A DNA stretch of 64,000 nucleotides from Curtobacterium poinsettiae (GCF_025677645.1 NZ_CP106879.1:1364001-1428000), one strand, 5' to 3'; shown: positions 56,068 through 62,918, counted from the stretch's first letter. Notes: generated by a model from the sequence alone, not told the origin. Numbers and translations: made by a program.

Positions 56068-56826
56068 CTACTTGTCGACGAGCGTGACCTCGAACGAGTA
56101 CCGGTCGGGGCGGTAGCAGTGCACGCCGTACTCGACCGCACGGCCCGAGGCGTCGTACGCGGTGCGGCTCATCGTCAGCACGGGGTCGCCGTCCTCGATC
56201 TCGAGCAGGCCGGCCTCTTCGTCGGTGACCGCACGGGCCCCGATCCGCTGCTTCGCCACCCGCATCGTGACGCCGCGCCCGCGCAGCAGCTGGTACAGCC
56301 CGTGCGCCTGCAGGTCGTCGTCGGTCAGGTCGAGGAACTCCGGCGGCAGGTAGTTCTCGAGGATCGCCATCGGGACGTCCTCGGCGAACCGCACCCGCCG
56401 GATGTGCGCGACGGTCGTGCCGGGTTCGAGGCTGAGCGCCGCAGCGACCTCGTCGGATGCGGGGACGTCGTTGCGCTGCAGGAGCTTCGTCGCCGGAGCC
56501 TGCGCACCCTGCGCCAGGTCGTCGTACAGGCTCGTCAGCTCGACCTTGCGGGTCACCGGGCCGTGCACGACCTGGGTCCCGATGCCGCGACGGCGAACCA
56601 GCAGGCCCTTGTCGACGAGGTCCTGGATGGCACGACGGATCGTCGGCCGCGACAGGCCGAGGCGCTCACCGAGGGCGATCTCGTTCTCGAGCCGGGCCCC
56701 CGGTGGCATCGCGCCGGAGCGGATCGACTCCTCGATGCGCGAGGCGACCTGGAAGTAGAGGGGCATGGGACCCGACCGGTCCAGGTCCATGAACAGGTCG
56801 GACGGCAGCTGGCCTTCTTTGGTCAT
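56068..56826 (-). CDS. GntR-family (HutC/UTRA) transcriptional regulator
   Basis: A 252-aa regulator. The N-terminal winged helix (about 15-82) has PLYFQVASRIEESIRSG, GARLENEIALGERLGLS and RPTIRRAIQDLVDKGLLVRR. The C-terminal UTRA effector domain (about 95-248) has RVRFAEDVPMAILENYLP and YGVHCYRPDRYSFEV. Most likely controls the neighbouring inositol genes, like IolR of Corynebacterium (a GntR protein). The same palindrome core occurs in front of this gene and at iolC. ATG 56826 has GAAGGA 6 nt upstream. Effector, perhaps an inositol intermediate, is inference. Confidence 0.9.
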   Translation of the reverse strand: MTKEGQLPSDLFMDLDRSGPMPLYFQVASRIEESIRSGAMPPGARLENEIALGERLGLSRPTIRRAIQDLVDKGLLVRRRGIGTQVVHGPVTRKVELTSLYDDLAQGAQAPATKLLQRNDVPASDEVAAALSLEPGTTVAHIRRVRFAEDVPMAILENYLPPEFLDLTDDDLQAHGLYQLLRGRGVTMRVAKQRIGARAVTDEEAGLLEIEDGDPVLTMSRTAYDASGRAVEYGVHCYRPDRYSFEVTLVDK

Positions 56827-56872
56827 CGCGGTCCTTCACACGTGCGGAGATGCCGGCGTCGGTGCCGACGGC

Positions 56873-56886
56873 ATTGTCGTGACAAT
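56873..56886. promoter_or_regulatory. Candidate GntR auto-operator
   Basis: ATTGTCGTGACAAT, a palindrome of two 6-base arms with a 2-base centre, lies 47-60 bp before the regulator start. It overlaps a TATTGT that could be the minus-strand -10. Confidence 0.6.
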
Positions 56887-56931
56887 ACCACCGGGGATGT
56901 GCCACCCCGGCCGCACGCAGCGGGCGTTGCG

Positions 56932-57567
56932 TCAGTCGGCGAACACCATCGGCCGGTTCGACAGCCGCGGCTGATTCGCGGCCTTCGGCTTCTCGGCACG
57001 TGCGCGGACCGGGGCGATCGTCACCCGGGTCGCCGCGCCGAGCGCCTCGACCGTCTCGACCCCGTGGTGCCCGGCGGCGTGCACGACGATCGCGGCGCAG
57101 GCCTCGGCGTCGGCAGCGGCGTCGTGGTGCTGGAACCCCTCGAACCCGGCGGCCATCGCGGCGACCGGCAGGCGGTACGAGTCGAGCGTGTAGGTCTTGC
57201 GGGCCACGGCCAGGGAACACAGTGAGTGGTGCTCGGCCAGGTCGATGCCCGTCGCGGAGCACCCACCGGCGATGACGCCCATGTCGAAGCGGGCGTTGTG
57301 CGCCACCAGGACGTCGCCCTCGGCGAAGGCCACGAGGTCGGGGTACTGCTGCTCCCACGTCTTGGCGTGCGTGACGTCCTCGGCCACGATGCCGTGGATC
57401 CGCGTGTTCCACTCCAGGAACGCGTCGTGCCCGAACGGCGGGCGGATGAACCACGACGCCCGATCGACGACCCGGCCGGCCCGGACCTTCACGAGGCCGA
57501 CGGAGCAGGCGCTGGCGGGCGAGCTGTTGGCGGTCTCGAAGTCGATCGCGGTGAAGTTCAACGGCAC
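56932..57567 (-). CDS. DnaQ-type 3'-5' exonuclease
   Basis: DEDDh exonuclease domain protein, about 211 aa. ExoI motif FTAIDFETANSS with the first Asp and Glu, ExoII VLVAHNARFDMGVI and ExoIII QHHDAAADAEACAA. The C-terminal tail (about 175-211) is basic with KPKAANQPRLSNRP. A role in DNA repair or RNA trimming is open; it is not fused to a polymerase. I prefer GTG 57567, 7 nt after a GACGAT hexamer (minus strand), which gives PLNFTAIDFETA at the N-terminus. ATG 57597 would add ten residues with a poorly spaced GGAGGG. Confidence 0.85.
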   Translation of the reverse strand: MPLNFTAIDFETANSSPASACSVGLVKVRAGRVVDRASWFIRPPFGHDAFLEWNTRIHGIVAEDVTHAKTWEQQYPDLVAFAEGDVLVAHNARFDMGVIAGGCSATGIDLAEHHSLCSLAVARKTYTLDSYRLPVAAMAAGFEGFQHHDAAADAEACAAIVVHAAGHHGVETVEALGAATRVTIAPVRARAEKPKAANQPRLSNRPMVFAD

Positions 57568-57641
57568 GGTCCCGATCGTCGCACGGGGTTCCGACATCGC
57601 CCTCCGTTCCCGTCGGCGTTGCGTGTGGCTACTGTCGGCGC

Positions 57642-58211
57642 ATGGGGAACGAGACCGACCGCCGTCCGCTCGTCCTGGTGCTCGCCGGCGCCGGCTACGG
57701 GCAGCAAGCGCCGCTGCTCTGGTGGACGAGCGAGATCGCCACCGCGGCAGGGTGCGAGGTCGTCGCGCCACGATGGCAGGTCGACGACGCCGCCGGTGCC
57801 GATCCGGTCGGGTTCGTCGAGACCGCTGTCGCAGCAGCAATCGGGAACCGGCTGCCCGACCTCGTGATCGCGAAGTCGTTCGGCTGCTTCGCCCTGCCGT
57901 GGGCGATCCGCCACGCGGTTTCCGGCGTCTGGCTGACGCCGGTCCTCACGCACGACGACGTGGCCACGGCGCTCGCAGCTGCCACCGACGCGCACGACGC
58001 GATCGGGGGTGGAGACGACACCATGTGGCAGCCCGAGCGGGTCTCGGGCACTGCTGCGTGCCTCCAGACCGTCGACCGTGCCGACCACTCGCTGCAGGTT
58101 CCGGGGGACTGGCGGCGTTCGCAGCGGCTGCAGGCCGACGTCTTCGACGTCGTCGAGCGCCGCATCACGGCCCTGCGACCCCGGAGCGGCGGGTCGCGTC
58201 CGCTGTCCTGA
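57642..58211 (+). CDS. Small alpha/beta-hydrolase-like protein
   Basis: A 189-aa protein resembling the small alpha/beta hydrolases (KANL3/Tex30-like). First strand and oxyanion loop PLVLVLAGAGYGQQAP, a nucleophile elbow AKSFGCFAL with Ser near 79, a candidate Asp in LTPVLTHDDV and a candidate His in VDRADHSLQVPG. Substrate unknown. ATG 57642 follows TACTGT (57630-57635) by 6 nt, a leaderless arrangement. Divergent from the exonuclease gene. Its stop runs directly into a half copy of the GGAGGCC element. Confidence 0.75.
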   Translation: MGNETDRRPLVLVLAGAGYGQQAPLLWWTSEIATAAGCEVVAPRWQVDDAAGADPVGFVETAVAAAIGNRLPDLVIAKSFGCFALPWAIRHAVSGVWLTPVLTHDDVATALAAATDAHDAIGGGDDTMWQPERVSGTAACLQTVDRADHSLQVPGDWRRSQRLQADVFDVVERRITALRPRSGGSRPLS

Positions 58212-58256
58212 CGGACGGACTGGAGGCCCGGGGCGGCTCCGGCAGGTCGCCGCCGG
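58212..58256 (+). repeat. Degenerate half copy of the GGAGGCC element (g)
   Basis: GGACTGGAGGCCCGGGGCGG matches the left arm of the other copies, but no matching right arm follows; the ychF -10 begins at 58257. It is probably no longer a terminator. Confidence 0.55.
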
Positions 58257-58270
58257 TAGGCTGTCCTTCC

Positions 58271-59344
58271 GTGGCTCTCACCATCGGAATCGTCGGTCTC
58301 CCGAACGTCGGCAAGTCGACCCTGTTCAACGCCCTCACCAAGAACCAGGTCCTCGCCGCGAACTACCCGTTCGCGACGATCGAACCGAACGTCGGCGTGG
58401 TGAACCTGCCGGACCCGCGACTCGACCAGCTCGCCGAGCTGTTCCACTCCGAGAAGACCGTGCCGGCGCCGGTGTCGTTCGTCGACATCGCGGGCATCGT
58501 CAAGGGTGCGAGCGAGGGCGAAGGCCTGGGCAACAAGTTCCTTGCCAACATCCGTGAGGCCGACGCCATCGCGCAGGTCGTCCGCGGCTTCACCGACGAC
58601 GACGTCGTGCACGTCGCGAACAAGGTCTCCCCGAAGGACGACCTCGAGGTCATCAACACCGAGCTGATCCTCGCCGACATGGAGACCATCGACAAGGCGC
58701 TCCCGCGGTACGAGAAGATGCTGAAGCTGAAGCAGGCCGAGCCGGTCGTGCTCGAGACCGCTCGCGAGGCCCGTGCCGCGCTCGAGCAGGGCACGCTGCT
58801 GTCCGCGACGAAGATCGACCTCACGCCGATCGCCGAGCTCGGACTCCTGTCCGCCAAGCCCTTCATCTTCGTGTTCAACGTCGACGAGGCAATCCTGACC
58901 GACGACGCCCGCAAGGCCGAACTGGCCGCGCTCGTCGCCCCCGCTCAGGCCGTGTTCCTCGACGCCCAGGTCGAGTCGGAGCTCATCGACCTCGACCCCG
59001 CCGACGCCGCCGAACTGCTCGAGTCGACCGGGCAGACCGAGTCCGGCCTCGACCAGCTCGCCCGCATCGGGTTCGACACCCTCGGGCTGCAGACCTACCT
59101 GACGGCCGGTCCGAAGGAAGCCCGAGCGTGGACGATCGGCAAGGGGTGGAAGGCTCCCCAGGCTGCCGGCGTCATCCACACCGACTTCGAGAAGGGCTTC
59201 ATCAAGGCCGAGGTCATCTCGTTCGACGACCTGGTCGAGACCGGCTCCATCGCCGAGGCCCGCGCTGCCGGCAAGGCCCGCATCGAGGGCAAGGACTACG
59301 TCATGCAGGACGGCGACGTGGTGGAGTTTCGATTTAATAACTAG
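58271..59344 (+). CDS. ychF: Redox-regulated ATPase/GTPase YchF
   Basis: Obg-family P-loop ATPase (YchF/OLA1) that associates with ribosomes; 357 aa. Walker A GIVGLPNVGKSTLFNAL at about 5-21, switch region SFVDIAGIVKGASEGEGLGNKFL, NVDEA in place of the usual NKxD (which explains the ATP preference) and a C-terminal TGS domain (KGWKAPQAAGVIHTDFEKGF). GTG 58271 follows TAGGCT (58257-58262) by 8 nt. The last six codons (GAGTTTCGATTTAATAAC) are AT-rich and unlike the rest, marking the join to foreign DNA; the protein end EFRFNN is still family-like. Confidence 0.96.
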   Translation: MALTIGIVGLPNVGKSTLFNALTKNQVLAANYPFATIEPNVGVVNLPDPRLDQLAELFHSEKTVPAPVSFVDIAGIVKGASEGEGLGNKFLANIREADAIAQVVRGFTDDDVVHVANKVSPKDDLEVINTELILADMETIDKALPRYEKMLKLKQAEPVVLETAREARAALEQGTLLSATKIDLTPIAELGLLSAKPFIFVFNVDEAILTDDARKAELAALVAPAQAVFLDAQVESELIDLDPADAAELLESTGQTESGLDQLARIGFDTLGLQTYLTAGPKEARAWTIGKGWKAPQAAGVIHTDFEKGFIKAEVISFDDLVETGSIAEARAAGKARIEGKDYVMQDGDVVEFRFNN

Positions 59345-59430
59345 ATCGTTGATCTGGTGCGGATCTAGCCTTGAAATCTGACACAGATTTGACTCATAAA
59401 TCGCCCTCTGTGTCGAGTTTGTGTCAATCG
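59330..59430. other. Putative attachment-site region at the ychF 3' end
   Basis: Base composition changes abruptly inside the last codons of ychF. Two inverted repeats follow directly: CTAGATC/GATCTAG (59341-59347 with 59362-59368) and AAATCTG-aca-CAGATTT (59374-59390). Then come direct TGTGTC repeats (about 59410-59427). This resembles a tyrosine-integrase attL with arm sites; no integrase gene is present. Confidence 0.5.
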
Positions 59431-59629
59431 ACGGGAGGCTCATCGCCTCCACGATTGAGGCTGTAGCTGCCCGTCTCAGGCATGATCTGCCTCCGGGCGC
59501 ACATGCTGTCGGCCTCGACGCGAAATCGCTCCTGCGGCGCAGCCATGGCCCCCAGACGGGCGGGTTGTTTCCCGTGTGTCCTCTCTGACAGGGTCATGAG
59601 TGATCTACAGCTTTACGAAGCGGGATTCC

Positions 59630-60112
59630 ATGACGGATCTTGCTGTTGCCACTCCGGATCAGTTGCTAACCGCCGACGAGGTGGAGGTCTCGGACCTCTA
59701 CGACGAGGACAAGATCCCGGCAGGCGTCACCAACGCCGTCGAGGTCGTCAGCCAGGTCGAGGACCCGGCCGCGCTTGGCTACATCGTCACCACCAGGTCC
59801 GAGGACGGGGAATCGGCGGAGGTTCTGACGGTCGGTCTTGATCGTCACTTCAAGAACTGGAACCTTGAGGACAACCCCAACGCCTACTTCCTTGCGCTGC
59901 ACAAGGTGATCCAGCTTCAGTACGGCGTCGATGTTCGGCTCGCATCCAAGCAGGATGTCGAAGAGCATGCCGGTGAGCGCGAGGTTGCCGAGGCGGTTGC
60001 CCGTCACCGCAACTGGGAGGACGACGAAAAGAAGCGCCGAGCGGCCAACTCGGCCGTCATCACTGGGGTCAATCGGCTTAGCTGCGCCAGCGGCGTCGGC
60101 TGCGACTGCTGA
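59630..60112 (+). CDS. Unrecognised protein of the foreign segment (frame likely broken)
   Basis: A 160-aa frame, acidic in its first 125 residues (MTDLAVATPDQLLTADEVEV, SEDGESAEVLTVGLDRHFKN), with no motif I recognise. Near its end it reads EKKRRAANSAVITG, the beginning of a signal peptide or TM segment, then VNRLSCASGVGCDC and stop. Shifting one base at the GGGG run 60065-60068 joins ITG to SIGLAAPAASA of the next frame and makes a normal hydrophobic stretch with an Ala-x-Ala cleavage site. So the end of this frame is probably an artefact of an indel. ATG 59630 has only a weak Shine-Dalgarno; GTG 59600 is possible. Lower GC than the flanking genes. Confidence 0.5.
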   Translation: MTDLAVATPDQLLTADEVEVSDLYDEDKIPAGVTNAVEVVSQVEDPAALGYIVTTRSEDGESAEVLTVGLDRHFKNWNLEDNPNAYFLALHKVIQLQYGVDVRLASKQDVEEHAGEREVAEAVARHRNWEDDEKKRRAANSAVITGVNRLSCASGVGCDC

Positions 60113-60533
60113 CAGCCAGGTAGGAGCGGACTACTCGCTGGCGGTGGGCAGCGAGACGGCCACCCTTGAGGAAGGGCAGACCGTCAGCTACCCGATGGTC
60201 GCTGTCGAACAGCCAGGAACCGTGCACACCGATGCTGTTTACGACTCCAACTACGGCACCATCACTGTCACCGCAGCCAAGGGTGTCTTCCACTACGAGG
60301 TGTATATGAAGGTTCCCGCTACTTCCTTCACAGGAGCGTTCCAGATCACGGACCGCACCAGTGGGATCAGTGGCGGCAGGGATCTGAAGTTCAGCTTCTC
60401 GGGAAGCACTCCCACGAGCAAGCTGAAGAACCATCTCTACGCTGGGACACTGACCGGAACCGCCTACTTGGCGGGTGTCCCGATCGCGAACACTGTGCCG
60501 AACTCGACGCAGTACAAGTACAGCGACTTCTAA
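60066..60533 (+). pseudogene. Secreted beta-rich protein, 5' end lost by frameshift
   Basis: The frame from about 60066 encodes SIGLAAPAASAATADSQVGA and then a 140-residue Thr/Ser/Gly-rich, probably all-beta domain (SYPMVAVEQPGTVHTDAVYD, YEVYMKVPATSFTGAFQI). It has no convincing start of its own. Reading further upstream in the same frame gives a basic, non-signal-like sequence from ATG 59931. The missing n-region of the signal peptide lies in the overlapping frame. Exported protein by inference; family unknown. Confidence 0.5.
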
Positions 60534-60608
60534 CCAAGTTGTGAACCTCCGGCGCGGCATCAGGTATTAGCTGCCTGATGCCGCGCCGCTATGAAGGGGC
60601 CATGCCTG

Positions 60609-61052
60609 ATGACCAATCAGCAGAGCGTTTCAGAAGAGCTTCGAGGCTTTGTCGAACGCAATCAGATCTCGTATCACTCACTCGCCGCTATCACAAGCAT
60701 TGAGGCCGATACGCTTCGGGCCTTCGCTGATGCCTCGCCGGAAGGTTTGACCAGACCGCAGAGCGGGTCGCTCTCTCTTGACGAGGGAGAGCGAGTGTCG
60801 ATGCTTGTTTCGCAGCTCACAGCGATTCGGGAGATCCCAGACTCCGATCGCGTAGAAGGCATCCTTGCCGCCCTTACACAAACCTATGGGTTCACTATCC
60901 CGGCTCTCGCTGCACTGCTTGGGGTCGAGCAATCGTCGCTGGAGAGCCTGTCGGAGTCCTTCGACTCTGTACCTGAAGCATCGAGAACGGCTCTCGCGGT
61001 GCGGCTCACATTCCTAGTGAATGCCATCAACCTTGCGGGCCCACGGCTCTGA
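60609..61052 (+). CDS. Protein with two helix-turn-helix-like segments
   Basis: A 147-aa helical protein. Two segments have the spacing of HTH units: SYHSLAAITSIEADTLRAFA (about 22-41) and TIPALAALLGVEQSSLESLS (about 96-115). They are separated by a helix-rich linker with LDEGERVSMLVSQL. Possibly a small regulator of the integrated element; target unknown. ATG 60609 has AAGGGG about 10 nt upstream; ATG 60591 is an alternative. GC is clearly lower (60661-60720 has 32 G/C of 60) than in core genes (9001-9060 has 47 of 60). Confidence 0.6.
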   Translation: MTNQQSVSEELRGFVERNQISYHSLAAITSIEADTLRAFADASPEGLTRPQSGSLSLDEGERVSMLVSQLTAIREIPDSDRVEGILAALTQTYGFTIPALAALLGVEQSSLESLSESFDSVPEASRTALAVRLTFLVNAINLAGPRL

Positions 61053-61142
61053 TCCGAAGCAAAGCAAAACGGCGGCGAGAATGGTAGACGCTCGCCGCCG
61101 TTGGTGTGCGCACACCTGACGGTTTGTGCAGTTCGTTCACTC

Positions 61143-61612
61143 TCAGAGATCCCAGACATTCCCCGAGAACGGCTTGCCCTCGGCGTCTGTGAGCAGTGCT
61201 GTTCTGAATAGCGGCTGCTGCTTCCGATCCTCTTCCGGCTTGTCCTTCTGCCGTTCCATCTCGTCGTAGTACTCCTGAGCAGTTTCCATGACTCGCTTCG
61301 CGATGGCCTTTTGGTTGGTCAGATAGACGACCTTGCCAATCGGCGTAGGGCCTTCGCGGCGGAAGTAGGTTGCGACAATCCGCCTCATTTCGTCTGGCGT
61401 CTTCTTGCTCAACTCAATCTCGACGGCGACCGAAGGCAGACCGATCGGGGCGAGATTGAGAACAAGATCGGCAGGTGCTGGTACTTCGCTTCGCTCGGTC
61501 CGGTGTAGATGAGCTTGCCTACGATCATCCATAGTTCGGGGTGCTGAAGAAGTAGCGCATTAACCGACTGACCGTCTGGCCGGTTTCGTGTGATGTCCTG
61601 CCACAGTGCCTC
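61143..61612 (-). pseudogene. PD-(D/E)XK-like protein, frameshifted and 5'-truncated
   Basis: Two overlapping minus-strand frames form one broken gene. The upstream part reads WQDITRNRPDGQSVNALLL to SEAKYQHLP. Restoring one G near 61466-61472 continues as DLVLNLAPIGLPSVAVEIEL and then SKKTPDEMRRIVATYF. The D...ExE..K pattern (PDLVL, VAVEIELSKK) resembles a PD-(D/E)XK nuclease fold such as the replication-relaxation proteins of actinobacterial plasmids and integrative elements. That family call is tentative. Its 5' end is fused to a HEPN-like gene, so the beginning is lost. Stop at 61143. Confidence 0.55.
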
Positions 61613-61798
61613 CGCTTCGGCTGCTCGGTAGGTGAGGCTGCGGGCCGCGTCGAACTCGTTCCGCCCGTGCTCGACGATCATGGCGCACTCGGCGAGCAGG
61701 TCGAGGAAGCTGGCTTGGAGCGACGGCCACCGCTCCTCGAGGGCAGAAGGGTCACGGTCGTTGCGGGGCCGAGGCGTGAACCGGGGAGCCGGCATCAC
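61613..61798 (-). pseudogene. Truncated HEPN/HepT-like gene start
   Basis: From ATG 61798, which overlaps the antitoxin stop (ATGA), about 60 residues are high-GC and native in style: SALEERWPSLQASFLDLLAE, EHGRNEFDAARSLTYRAAEA. They resemble the first two helices of HEPN/DUF86 (HepT) toxins. The frame then passes without a stop into the low-GC nuclease-like sequence. The HEPN active-site RxxxxxH segment is therefore missing. I place the junction near 61613, within about 15 bases. Confidence 0.5.
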
Positions 61799-62259
61799 AG
61801 CGGCACGGCTTCGTCGAGGACGTGGGCGAAGTGCTCGTCGTCCTCGAGGTCGTCGGTGAGGACGTCGACCTCGAAACCGGTGATGCGCTCGACCTCGTGC
61901 GCGAACCCACCGAGATCGAACAGCGATGCCGCGGGGGTCAGGTGGACCAACAGGTCGATGTCACTGTGTTCGGTGTCCTGACCGCGAACAGCGGAGCCGA
62001 AGACGCGGACGTCGTCGAGGTGGAAGCGCTTCGCCTCGTCGAGGATCGCGTCGGCGTAGATCGCGAGGGGGATGCTCGGGCGGGTGTGAGCCGCTTCGAG
62101 GATCCGCCGGAGCGACTCCGGGCGCGGCTGCTTTCGCCCGCTCTCGTACGCCGAGATGGTGGGCTGCTGCATGCCTGCGGCGGCAGCGAGACCGGTCTGC
62201 GAGAGACCGAGGTCCTCGCGGGCAGCGCGGATCAGCTCCGCAGCACGTTCGACCCGCAT
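61795..62259 (-). CDS. XRE-nucleotidyltransferase (MNT) antitoxin-like protein
   Basis: A 154-aa fusion: an N-terminal XRE-type HTH (about 5-58; SQTGLAAAAGMQQPTISAYE) and a minimal nucleotidyltransferase domain with VFGSAVRGQ (G88-S89) and SDIDLLV (D100, D102), plus a later FEVDVL acidic residue. MNT proteins pair with HEPN toxins and neutralise them by AMP transfer. The adjoining HEPN-like gene is truncated here, so this may be an orphan antitoxin. ATG 62259 has GGAGGG 5 nt upstream. The HTH suggests autoregulation. High GC, so it belongs to the host side of the junction. Confidence 0.82.
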   Translation of the reverse strand: MRVERAAELIRAAREDLGLSQTGLAAAAGMQQPTISAYESGRKQPRPESLRRILEAAHTRPSIPLAIYADAILDEAKRFHLDDVRVFGSAVRGQDTEHSDIDLLVHLTPAASLFDLGGFAHEVERITGFEVDVLTDDLEDDEHFAHVLDEAVPL

Positions 62260-62306
62260 GGCGACCCTCCTATAGCTCTCGACTGTAGACGACCGCCCGG
62301 GAACGA

Positions 62307-62340
62307 CGAAGCGCCGCCGAGCGGACTCGGCGGCGCTTCG
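62307..62340. terminator. Hairpin downstream of the 62359 gene
   Basis: Perfect 15-bp stem CGAAGCGCCGCCGAG/CTCGGCGGCGCTTCG with a CGGA loop, between the stop of the small minus-strand gene and the antitoxin gene. On the minus strand it lies 19 bases after that stop. Confidence 0.75.
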
Positions 62341-62358
62341 TGGTGGTGCTGGTGTGAC

Positions 62359-62646
62359 CTAGGCCGCGAGGGCCATCTCGCCCGCCCGCACGGACTGCGC
62401 CTGCAGTAGGGTGCGGCTGGCCTCGCCCGCCCAGGAGCGGCCCGGGACGGTCCAGCCGGCCTCGCCGACGGCGTCGAGCCGGGTGCCGCGGGTGACGAAG
62501 GTCTGCAGGTCGTCGGCCGCGATGCGGACGAGGTACTCGCGCTGCGAGCGGTCGTCGCGCACCGGGAACTCGGCGATGCGGTCTGGGGTGATCGTCGGGG
62601 CCGCGAGTGCGGTCCCGAACACGGTGATTCGTTCGTTGCTGGTCAT
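62359..62646 (-). CDS. Small conserved-looking protein, function unknown
   Basis: A 95-aa protein starting MTSNERITVFGTALAAPTIT, with FPVRDDRSQREYLVRIAADD and a C-terminal SWAGEASRTLLQAQ. No motif I recognise; the mix of beta-like and helical stretches suggests a small folded domain. I have a vague memory of similar proteins in Microbacteriaceae but no function. ATG 62646 has AGGAAG 10 nt upstream, better placed than ATG 62667. A strong-looking -10 TATAGT on the minus strand (62870-62875) would give a leader of about 215 nt. Confidence 0.6.
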   Translation of the reverse strand: MTSNERITVFGTALAAPTITPDRIAEFPVRDDRSQREYLVRIAADDLQTFVTRGTRLDAVGEAGWTVPGRSWAGEASRTLLQAQSVRAGEMALAA

Positions 62647-62869
62647 GGTGCTGTACTTCCTGGTCATTCGGCGCCAGGGCGACTCGGTGTCGGCGGACGT
62701 CTCAGTCCAGCGCGACGCATCGAGTGCGGGGCGCGCACGTCGAGTTTCAACGTGCAGCTCGTCCGTTCGGATCGAGCGGTGTCTCGAGTGGAATGCGACT
62801 CGGGTGAGTCGGTGTCGAGAGGGTGGTGTGCGCGAGTCAGATGGGTTCGCTGCAGTGCACCAATCACAA

Positions 62870-62875
62870 ACTATA
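62870..62875 (-). promoter_or_regulatory. Minus-strand -10 TATAGT
   Basis: On the minus strand the sequence reads GCGTATAGTTTGTGATTGG, an AT-rich patch in GC-rich DNA, with TGGACT 18 bp upstream as a possible -35. Probably drives the 62359-62646 gene with a long leader. Confidence 0.45.
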
Positions 62876-62918
62876 CGCCCACCCTGCCGAGAAGTCCAGC
62901 GAGCGACCGGACCGAGCG

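Noticed and set aside
60046..60112. C-terminal CASGVGCDC as a ribosomal peptide (lanthipeptide-like) core
   Set aside because: No modification enzyme nearby, and one base shift at the GGGG run turns the region into a normal signal peptide, so the cysteines are more likely frameshift nonsense.
61409..61798. A single genuine 129-aa gene
   Set aside because: Base composition and protein style change in the middle, the end (SISPRSVCLRSPSRLS) looks out of frame, and both halves make more sense as fragments of different genes.
62735..62757. GTCGAGTTTCAACGTG as a right attachment site matching the ychF end
   Set aside because: Only GAGTTTC is shared with the ychF end, which is too short, and the position does not coincide with the GC change near 61615.
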